From contig JAQTQX010000003.1 of the NCBI GenBank assembly GCA_028712075.1, positions 124,001 through 188,000 on the forward strand: DNA of 64,000 bases, given 5' to 3'. Source of the DNA: Desulfuromonadaceae bacterium (GTDB taxonomy: Bacteria > Desulfobacterota > Desulfuromonadia > Geobacterales > Pseudopelobacteraceae). This document shows positions 1-7,359 of this stretch, piece by piece. Position 1 is the first letter of the stretch, and each line of letters starts with the position of its first letter. A program made the translations under genes and the position numbers. The notes beneath the pieces were generated by a model. It was not told where the DNA came from, searched no databases, and was given only the letters and a program-made list of their open reading frames with translations.

Positions 1-447
1 ATTCATAGTGTTGAGATTTCCTGGGAGGATCTTATTGCTGCATTTACCAGTGGGCAGCTTGACAGAGCCCATTATCTCGACCGCCTGACGGGTGAAATTT
101 TTTCCGTCCCCGCCACCCCTGACAGCACGGAGACACTCCAGCAGCTTCAAAGCAATGAAGATCGTTTTCTGGAAATTCCACCGTTTGATTATCGGAGCGA
201 ACGCCAGATTGTTGCAGAGTTCATTTTGCAGATAACTGACTCCGAGTTGAGGATACTGCTGAACAACTCCCTTGCGGGAAAAAAACCGTTCGGGAAACCA
301 GAGGATATCCTGTCGTTCTATCCAAACGAGGAAGAACGCTTCGCGTTGCTGAAAGATCAATTTCTCTCCAATCGTCTGAAAACCTGGATGGAAGAGAACA
401 ACCTGTTCACAGCTGATTCACTGATACAAGGAATAACGCAGATATAG
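1..447 (+). CDS. UPF0158 family protein, 5' end outside window
   Basis: The reading frame is open from base 1 and stops at 445-447, giving about 148 residues, so the true start lies upstream; an internal TTG at 226 is not needed as a start. The sequence has the features of the small UPF0158 family: an N-terminal acidic segment with YLDRLTGEIF, a central IPPFDYRSERQIVAEF stretch, and a C-terminal segment where aromatic and charged residues alternate (ERFALLKDQFL, LKTWMEENNL). The molecular function of the family is unknown. The next gene starts 8 bases after the stop with its ribosome site touching this stop, so the two are probably co-transcribed. Confidence 0.75.
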   Translation: MHSVEISWEDLIAAFTSGQLDRAHYLDRLTGEIFSVPATPDSTETLQQLQSNEDRFLEIPPFDYRSERQIVAEFILQITDSELRILLNNSLAGKKPFGKPEDILSFYPNEEERFALLKDQFLSNRLKTWMEENNLFTADSLIQGITQI

Positions 448-455
448 GAGAACAC

Positions 456-1517
456 GTGGAGCACATTCACCACGCACATCTGCCGCGCAACGACTACGGC
501 AAATTAATAGCCATGATCATGTTGTTCTGTCTGCTGGCCATTTCCGGTTATGCCCTGCAGCATACTATTTCCTGTTTTTTGCTCTCCTGGATTATTGCCT
601 ATCTTCTCGATCCGCTTGTTGTAAATGCTGAGCGGCGCGGTATTAAACGCAACTACTCGCTCGGGCTCCTGTATGTCTTACTGGGGGTTTTGACCGTCTT
701 TTTTATGACATTTATCGTCCCGGCGCTCACAATCAGCTGGAACACGTTCGTCCGTGACCTCCCCACCTATATCATGAAAATCAAACAGATGGCACAAGAG
801 TGGAAAGCCCTCCTGCCTGACCGTTATGGTTCAGATGAAATCCAGTGGCTGATTGACAAGGCCTCGGGAAATATCGACACCGCAGCGGAAAAGGTCGGTT
901 TACGGGTATATAATTTCGGAACCCGGATTTTTTTCAACCTCTTCAATATTATTCTCTCGCCAATTCTGGTTTTCTTTATGCTTTATTACAAGAAAACGGT
1001 CATAGAAACTGTAACCTCCTGGCTTCCTGACGGACGGCGCGCTCTGATTCTTGGCATCGCGCACGAGGTAGACAGCAGCATTGGCGGCTATCTGCGCGGT
1101 CAAGTAGCGGTTTCAATTATTGTGGCTGTGCTGTCGACCGTAGCGTTGCTGGTACTCGGCATTCCCCACCCGTTTTTTTGTGGCATCTTTGCCGGTGCAG
1201 CTTCAGTTCTGCCGTTCATAGGAGTCATCATAGCAACACTCCCTGCACTTTTCTTTGCCTGGTTCAAGGTCCAGACAACCGCACTGCTCGGTCAAACCAT
1301 TATGGCTTTTGCCGTTATTTACTTCATAGAAGGGTACATCATCAAACCGCTGGTGTTCAAAGAATCAATGAACCTGAACCCGCTGGTAACCATTATCATG
1401 GTCATGGCACTTGGTGAAACGCTCGGATTCTGGGGCATCTTGCTGGCACTGCCCATTGCCTCAGCCATCAAAATAACCTGGGGTCATTTTGTTCGTGGCG
1501 ACTTCACGCCAAGGTAA
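456..1517 (+). CDS. AI-2E family transporter (PerM/YdiK-like permease)
   Basis: A 353-residue inner-membrane protein of the AI-2E exporter/permease superfamily. Three hydrophobic helices near the N-terminus are followed by a soluble stretch (about residues 95-150, WNTFVRDLPTYI) and then five or so further helices ending in GFWGILLALPIASAI, the usual family signature. The GTG start at 456 is supported by AGGAG at 446-450, five bases upstream. Members move small solutes or autoinducer-like molecules, or act as Na+/H+ antiporters; the substrate here cannot be read from sequence. It is followed six bases later by a metal ATPase, whose ribosome site overlaps this stop codon. Confidence 0.85.
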   Translation: MEHIHHAHLPRNDYGKLIAMIMLFCLLAISGYALQHTISCFLLSWIIAYLLDPLVVNAERRGIKRNYSLGLLYVLLGVLTVFFMTFIVPALTISWNTFVRDLPTYIMKIKQMAQEWKALLPDRYGSDEIQWLIDKASGNIDTAAEKVGLRVYNFGTRIFFNLFNIILSPILVFFMLYYKKTVIETVTSWLPDGRRALILGIAHEVDSSIGGYLRGQVAVSIIVAVLSTVALLVLGIPHPFFCGIFAGAASVLPFIGVIIATLPALFFAWFKVQTTALLGQTIMAFAVIYFIEGYIIKPLVFKESMNLNPLVTIIMVMALGETLGFWGILLALPIASAIKITWGHFVRGDFTPR

Positions 1518-1522
1518 GGGAT

Positions 1523-3913
1523 ATGGACGGGAAAATTTTTGCCATTTCCGGGATGTCCTGCGCGAATTGCGCAGCCCGAATCGAAAAAAATCTCTGCCAG
1601 AGCGATGGGATACAGAGTGCCGTCGTCAATTTTGCCCTTGCAGAGCTATCTGTCAGCCACGACCCTGCCGTTATTCCTGAAGAGCAGATCGTCAAGATAA
1701 TAAAGGAGCTTGGCTATGGCGTCATCCTGCCGGAACCGGTCGGCGAACTGACATTTGGCGTACGCGGGTTACATTGCGCCTCCTGCGTGAATACTCTCGA
1801 AAGCAGGCTCACTGAACATCCCGCTATTACCACCGCAATCGTCAATTTGGCCGCAGAAACCGGCTTCGTCACATTTGACCCCCAGCAACTCGGCACAGCC
1901 GATATATTCGCTATTGTCCACGCTGCCGGATATACTCCGGTGGAACTTCACGGTTCCGAAACAGCCCAGAATGACGATCTGCGCTCCCAACGCAATTGGC
2001 TCATTTTCTCAATCCTTGCTTCTCTGCCGATCATGTTTACGATGGGACTACATACCAATCGCGCTGCAATGCAGCTTAATCTGCTGCTGGCCACAATGGT
2101 TCAGTTCTCGGCGGGACTGACGTTCTATCGAGGCGCCTGGAGTGCCCTCAAAAACCGCAGCACCAACATGGACGTATTGGTCGCCCTTGGCACATCAGCC
2201 GCTTATTTTTATTCACTTGCCGCTTATTTTGGACTGCTCGGCCCCCATCGGGAAGTATTCTTCGAGACCTCAGCCATGCTGATCGCATTTATCCGGCTCG
2301 GGAAATACCTTGAAGCCCGCGCACGCGGCAAAGCAAGCGAAGCGCTCAAAAAGCTGCTGCACCTGCAGGCCGACAAGGCAACTCTGGTTACTGAACAGGG
2401 CGAGCAGGAAGTCCCTGCATCCATTATTCGGGTCGGTGATGTTGTTATGGTTCGCGCCGGAGGAATTATCCCGGTGGACGGTGAAGTTCTCGAGGGGAGT
2501 GGCGCCGTTAACGAAAGCATGGTAACCGGCGAATCCCTGCCGGTGTTGAAAAGGCCAGGGGATGCCGTCTCCGGTGCCACCATCAGCACGAATGGTGTTC
2601 TGCGTATCCGGGCGACGCGCATTGGCGAGGCCACTCTGCTCGCTCAAATCATCAAAATGGTGCGGGAAGCGCAGGGTGATAAGGCCCCTATTCAGAAATT
2701 TGCCGATACCATCTCAGCCTGGTTTGTCCCTGTCGTGATACTGCTGTCGGCAGCAACCTTTTTTATCTGGTACGCCCTTCTTTCCCGCGACTTTCTGACT
2801 GCCTTCCGCTTTGCCATCTCCGTGCTTGTCATTGCCTGCCCTTGTGCCATGGGGCTGGCGACACCCACCGCCATCATGGTAGGAAGCGGCATTGCTCTCC
2901 GGCGCGGCATTCTGGTAAAAAGAGGGTCCGCACTTGAAACCATTTCACGCCTGCATGTGCTGCTGCTCGACAAAACCGGGACGCTGACCAGAGGAACACC
3001 GGAACTAACTGATCTGCTACCTGTTTCACAAAGTGTTGATCCAGACAAACTGCTCGCATGCCTTGCCGCTGCCGAGGCATACTCGACTCACCCGCTGGCC
3101 GAAGCTGCGTTGACGTCGGCCCTGAACGCTGGTATCAAACCGGGCAAGGCTGAAGACTTTGTGGAACGGGGCGGGTTTGGAGTTACCTGCCGCTACGAAG
3201 GTTGCCAACTGGCGGTTGGCAATGAGCGACTGATGAGTGAACTCGGCATATCATTGACCCCGTTGGCCAAGAAAGTTTCTGATTTGACTGCCGCCGGCAA
3301 ATCGCTGGTCTTTGTCGCCGCCGAGCAAACACTGGTTGGCGTTGCCGCGTTTGCCGACTCCCTCAAGCCGGGATCAGTGAAAGCTGTTGCAGAACTGCGC
3401 CGCATGGGCATCACAACCTGTATGATTACCGGTGATCACGCCGATGTGGCTGCCATCGTCGCTCAACAGACCGGCGTGGATACCTTTGAGGCCGAGGTGC
3501 TTCCCGAACGCAAGCGGGATGTGGTCAAGGAATATCAGAAGCGCGGCTTAACTGTCGGAATGGTTGGAGATGGCATTAACGATGCGCCTGCACTGGCCTT
3601 GGCGGATACCGGCATAGCAATTGGAGGGGGCACCGACGTTGCCAAGGAAACAGGCGACATCGTCTTAATGCGGAGCGATTTAATGGACGTGGTGCGTGCC
3701 ATAGCAATTGGGCGGGCAACTCTGACGAAAATCAAGCAGAATCTGTTTTGGGCCCTTTTTTATAACATTCTCGGTATACCGGTAGCGGCCGGTCTGCTGT
3801 CCGGTTACGGAGTAACACTGAAACCGGAATATGCCGGTCTGGCGATGGCTTTCTCGTCAGTATCGGTTGTGCTCAATTCCCTTCTGCTGAAAAAAATCGA
3901 AAAAACCGTGTAA
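1523..3913 (+). CDS. copA: Copper-type P1B ATPase with two heavy-metal-binding domains
   Basis: A 796-residue metal-translocating P-type ATPase that exports a soft metal ion, probably Cu(I), across the inner membrane at the cost of ATP. Two N-terminal HMA domains carry GMSCANC (about residues 10-16) and GLHCASC (about 82-88). Then come paired membrane helices, the TGES actuator loop, the ACPC ion-binding motif in a helix near residue 439, the phosphorylated DKTGTLT near 483, the THPLAEA histidine-proline element and GDGINDAPALA. The CPC and HP motifs fit class P1B-1 (Cu+/Ag+). ATG at 1523 follows AAGGG. No metal regulator or chaperone is adjacent; it sits in tandem with the upstream permease. 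Confidence 0.93.
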   Translation: MDGKIFAISGMSCANCAARIEKNLCQSDGIQSAVVNFALAELSVSHDPAVIPEEQIVKIIKELGYGVILPEPVGELTFGVRGLHCASCVNTLESRLTEHPAITTAIVNLAAETGFVTFDPQQLGTADIFAIVHAAGYTPVELHGSETAQNDDLRSQRNWLIFSILASLPIMFTMGLHTNRAAMQLNLLLATMVQFSAGLTFYRGAWSALKNRSTNMDVLVALGTSAAYFYSLAAYFGLLGPHREVFFETSAMLIAFIRLGKYLEARARGKASEALKKLLHLQADKATLVTEQGEQEVPASIIRVGDVVMVRAGGIIPVDGEVLEGSGAVNESMVTGESLPVLKRPGDAVSGATISTNGVLRIRATRIGEATLLAQIIKMVREAQGDKAPIQKFADTISAWFVPVVILLSAATFFIWYALLSRDFLTAFRFAISVLVIACPCAMGLATPTAIMVGSGIALRRGILVKRGSALETISRLHVLLLDKTGTLTRGTPELTDLLPVSQSVDPDKLLACLAAAEAYSTHPLAEAALTSALNAGIKPGKAEDFVERGGFGVTCRYEGCQLAVGNERLMSELGISLTPLAKKVSDLTAAGKSLVFVAAEQTLVGVAAFADSLKPGSVKAVAELRRMGITTCMITGDHADVAAIVAQQTGVDTFEAEVLPERKRDVVKEYQKRGLTVGMVGDGINDAPALALADTGIAIGGGTDVAKETGDIVLMRSDLMDVVRAIAIGRATLTKIKQNLFWALFYNILGIPVAAGLLSGYGVTLKPEYAGLAMAFSSVSVVLNSLLLKKIEKTV

Positions 3914-3980
3914 GTCAGCAGCACATCTGCGCGTACCCCCTCAACCTTGCGCATTGCTCATTGCATGATACACTCGTCAC

Positions 3981-5603
3981 ATGGCAACCCCATACACGAG
4001 GTACTCCATGTCGTCAATCCAGCCAATGAGTTCCTATACAGAACGCAACAACCTGCTCGTCCGTAGAATTCATCGTTTTTCGTGGACACTGGGTGTCATC
4101 TGGACACTTTTAGTCGGTGTCTCATGGTTCTGGAATTACTTCGCCGAGCAGAAGGTATTCCGCAGGATCGCCGTGACAGAAGCACGAACCACCATCAAAC
4201 GGGACGCCCTCTACCGCCGCTGGGCTTCATCACATGGCGGCGTTTACGTGCCCGTCACCCCGCAATCTCCGCCCAACCCATATCTCAGCCACGTAGCGGA
4301 GCGTGATATTAACACCCCTTCAGACAAGCTGCTGACGCTTGTCAATCCAGCCTACATGACCCGGCAAGTCAATGAATTAGCAAACAGCGGCGACATGAGC
4401 CTCGGACGTGGCCACATAACCAGCCTGAAACCGCTTCGGCCTGGAAACGCTCCCGATTCATGGGAGGCAAAATCACTCCGGTCATTTGAGCGCGGCGTCA
4501 ATGAAGTCAGCGACATTACCATCCGTGAAGGTAAATCCTACATGCGCCTTATGCGCCCCTTCATTACTCAGGAGCCATGTCTGAAATGCCATGCCGCGCA
4601 GGGCTATACGGTCGGTTCAATATGCGGTGGGGTAAGTGTCACCATACCGATGCAGCCACTGATTGATGCCAGCCATGAACAGATCACCGGATTACTGGCT
4701 TTTCACGGCATAATCTGGCTCCTCGGCATCAGCATAACCATTGGCGGAGCACGACAGCTTTCGCGAAGTGCCATAGCGCAGAAAAAAACCGAAGAGGAAC
4801 TGCATCTGCAAACCGTTCGGCTTGAGGAGGAGATTGCTGAACGCCAGAGGGCACAGGAAACTCTCGAAGAGCGGATTAGAGACGCGGTCACCGAACTGAG
4901 AAGCAGGGATCAGACCCTTATACAACAGGGACGGCTGGCCGCCTTGGGTGAGATGATCAATAACATAGCCCATCAATGGCGACAGCCACTCAACAACATT
5001 GGCCTGATTATTCAGAACCTGCAGATGTCGTCAAAAACCGGCACCATAACCAGCGCAGAACTGGAGCAGGAAATCAGTAAAACAATGGGAATCATCATGC
5101 TCATGTCCCAGACAATTGATGACTTACGCAGTTTTTTCCGTAAAGACAAACAAAAAGGGGAGTTTTCCATCAGTAAGACTGTTCGTAATGCGTTCGATTT
5201 TGTCTCTGCGGCAATGGCAAGCAATAACATTCAGATAGAGCTCTCGTTGGATGAAAGCGTCAGGACGACCGGTTTTCAGAACGAGTACGCCCAGGTACTC
5301 CTCAATATTTTCTCAAATTCCCGTGAAGCTGCTGTGGAACGTGCCATTGCAGATCCTCATATTTATGTAAAGGTGTCCCGCGGCGACAACAGTCAATCCG
5401 TTGTCTCCATACGTGATAATTGCGGCGGTATCGCTGATGATATTATGCCCAGAATTTTTGATCCCTATTTTACAACACGCTCACCTGATAAAGGAACCGG
5501 CATTGGACTCTACATGTCAAAAGTGATTATCGAGCAGAACATGAACGGCAACTTGACCGCCAGTAACACCGAAGATGGAGTCGAATTCCGGATTGAAGTG
5601 TGA
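3981..5603 (+). CDS. Membrane histidine kinase with periplasmic c-type haem sensor domain
   Basis: A 540-residue sensor kinase. A membrane segment at about residues 36-54 leads into a periplasmic domain of the Tll0287/DUF3365 type that contains a single CLKCH haem c attachment motif near residues 199-203 followed by SICGGVSVTIPM. A second helix (about 232-256) and a coiled coil (about 264-312) link it to a HisKA-like dimerisation domain with HQWRQPLNN (phospho-accepting His near 331). The C-terminal HATPase domain has NIFSNSREA, DNCGG and GTGIGLYMSK. A redox or gaseous-ligand signal is a reasonable inference. No partner response regulator is adjacent. It overlaps the next gene's possible GTG start by four bases. 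Confidence 0.9.
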   Translation: MATPYTRYSMSSIQPMSSYTERNNLLVRRIHRFSWTLGVIWTLLVGVSWFWNYFAEQKVFRRIAVTEARTTIKRDALYRRWASSHGGVYVPVTPQSPPNPYLSHVAERDINTPSDKLLTLVNPAYMTRQVNELANSGDMSLGRGHITSLKPLRPGNAPDSWEAKSLRSFERGVNEVSDITIREGKSYMRLMRPFITQEPCLKCHAAQGYTVGSICGGVSVTIPMQPLIDASHEQITGLLAFHGIIWLLGISITIGGARQLSRSAIAQKKTEEELHLQTVRLEEEIAERQRAQETLEERIRDAVTELRSRDQTLIQQGRLAALGEMINNIAHQWRQPLNNIGLIIQNLQMSSKTGTITSAELEQEISKTMGIIMLMSQTIDDLRSFFRKDKQKGEFSISKTVRNAFDFVSAAMASNNIQIELSLDESVRTTGFQNEYAQVLLNIFSNSREAAVERAIADPHIYVKVSRGDNSQSVVSIRDNCGGIADDIMPRIFDPYFTTRSPDKGTGIGLYMSKVIIEQNMNGNLTASNTEDGVEFRIEV

Positions 5604-6826
5604 AAATGAACGCCCACATAACACCTTCCGATACAGTGTCATTTCTCCGGAACTTTTTCCCGGCGCTCTATCATAAGCAGGTATTTCTGGTCGGCGGTTC
5701 CGTCCGTGACTTTTTGTTGGGCAGAGCAGGAAAGGATATCGATCTGGCTGTTGCCTTGGACCGCAAAGAACTGGTGAATCTGGGATTCACGCTGGTGGAG
5801 ACGGTCAGTGCCGCGCCGATATGGTTCCTCTGGCATCATCAGTTCGGTACAATTGAAGTGACTCCGCTTTCAGATATATCAATCCTGGAAGAGGACTTGA
5901 AGCGTCGCGATTTCACGGTGAACGCTATGGCAATGAATTTGTCTGGCGTTTTGACAGATCCGCTCGGTGGTGAAAAGGATCTGACCGGCAAAGAGTTGCG
6001 TCCATGCAGTGCGCACACGTTCAGCAATGACCGACTGCGTCTGTTTCGCGCGTTTCGTTTTGCAGCCGATGGCTGGCATTTGAGTGGTGATGCGGAAAGA
6101 CTGATCCGCGAACAGGAGTGGGAAACTGCGCTGGCAGGTATTCCGGTGGAGCGTTTCAGCGGAGAAATGCTGAAAGCATGTGCATCGCCCTATCCGGAGC
6201 ATTTTTTTGAGTTGATGGTAAAATTTGCCGTTGGCAGAACGATTCTGCCGGAACTGTTCCGCATGGCAGAAATTCCTGCTGGACCCCTTGCATACCACCC
6301 TGAAGGTGATCTGCTGACCCATTCAGTACAGGTTCTGCAGCGGGTAGCAGAACAGTCAAATGACCCACTGGCAAGATTTTGCGCTTTTTTTCATGACATC
6401 GGCAAACTTGCCACCAATCCGGCGTTTTATCCGAAACATCACGGCCATGACACGGCTGGCTTCAGCAGAGCCATTGAGTTTTGTGACAGGCTCAGGTTGC
6501 CCGTAACCTACCGCACTGCGCTGGCCTGGATCAGTCGGCTGCACGGAACTGCAAACAAATGGGATGAGTTGCGGTATTCCACCAGAATCAACATGGCACT
6601 GCAAGCCGGCAAGGCGGGAATAACCAGGATTCTTCCTCTGGTAACTGCGGCCGACAAGCCGGGCAGCGCGCCGATTTCCGGTTGGTCACACGCGCTTTCT
6701 GTCGCATCGATGAACTGTAGCGATCTGGGGGTTGATCCCGGAAAACTGGAGGCGGTGCCCCATAACAAACGGGCAGTGTATATTATGCAAAAACGGGTCG
6801 AACTGCTCAGAGGCGTTACCCACTGA
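5600..6826 (+). CDS. CCA-adding enzyme / poly(A) polymerase family protein with HD domain
   Basis: A 408-residue class II nucleotidyltransferase. The head has GGSVRDFLLG and DIDLAV (the metal-binding Asp pair), then the RRDFTVNAMA signature and RLFRAFRFAADG of the nucleotide-selection region. A C-terminal HD phosphohydrolase domain contains FHDIGK, as in bacterial tRNA nucleotidyltransferases that also carry 2',3'-cyclic phosphodiesterase activity. It would add or repair the tRNA 3' CCA end, or add A only; sequence alone does not decide. The start is either GTG at 5600, overlapping the kinase stop, or ATG at 5606. It is probably translationally coupled to the kinase, although the functions are unrelated. 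Confidence 0.85.
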   Translation: MKMNAHITPSDTVSFLRNFFPALYHKQVFLVGGSVRDFLLGRAGKDIDLAVALDRKELVNLGFTLVETVSAAPIWFLWHHQFGTIEVTPLSDISILEEDLKRRDFTVNAMAMNLSGVLTDPLGGEKDLTGKELRPCSAHTFSNDRLRLFRAFRFAADGWHLSGDAERLIREQEWETALAGIPVERFSGEMLKACASPYPEHFFELMVKFAVGRTILPELFRMAEIPAGPLAYHPEGDLLTHSVQVLQRVAEQSNDPLARFCAFFHDIGKLATNPAFYPKHHGHDTAGFSRAIEFCDRLRLPVTYRTALAWISRLHGTANKWDELRYSTRINMALQAGKAGITRILPLVTAADKPGSAPISGWSHALSVASMNCSDLGVDPGKLEAVPHNKRAVYIMQKRVELLRGVTH

Positions 6827-6873
6827 ATCTGCAATCACCGCACTTTTTCATTTGCAAAGCCAGAAATCACGCG

Positions 6874-7176
6874 TTAACTCCCCATATGGCCAACTACTGA
6901 CCCCGCCTCGATTCTGACCGGGGGGGCAAGAACCGAACTCAGATGTTCCCGTACCCAAATTCTGGCTTTGTCATTTGCATCTATGGCTTCGGAAAGTGAT
7001 TTGAAAATGGTTATGGACATCATCGCGCCACCACCCAGCTCGATCCAGTAATATTCGACGAACCCAGGCAAAGCTGAAATCAGTGGCACAAACAACTCAT
7101 CAACTATTTTTGCTGCAGAAACAGGATCCGCTACACCTTCATAGCGTCTCACTGTAGCGTACGTCTTACGTTTCAA
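6874..7176 (-). CDS. Small dimeric alpha-beta barrel (ABM-like) protein
   Basis: About 100 residues. TTG at 7176 is preferred because a G-rich run ends four to five bases upstream on the minus strand; an upstream in-frame ATG at 7194 has no ribosome site. The pattern KRKTYATVRRYEGV ... LPGFVEYYWIELGGG ... MMSITIFKSLSEAIDANDKA resembles ferredoxin-like antibiotic-biosynthesis-monooxygenase-type domains that dimerise. No catalytic residue can be assigned and the substrate is unknown. It stands alone, convergent with the upstream CCA-type gene. Confidence 0.6.
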   Translation of the reverse strand: MKRKTYATVRRYEGVADPVSAAKIVDELFVPLISALPGFVEYYWIELGGGAMMSITIFKSLSEAIDANDKARIWVREHLSSVLAPPVRIEAGSVVGHMGS

Positions 7177-7359
7177 TGTTCCCCCCCCATACAAAACGAT
7201 TTTTTATAACAAACAATATGGCACGCTGTTACACAACAAATTGATATAGCCTGGCAAGATCAGCCTCCAGTGCAGCGAATAATACCGTTATTAATAAAGA
7301 ATACAAGTGTTCTATTTATGTTTTGACATGAATAACATCCATCTGTTGAACACTACAGC

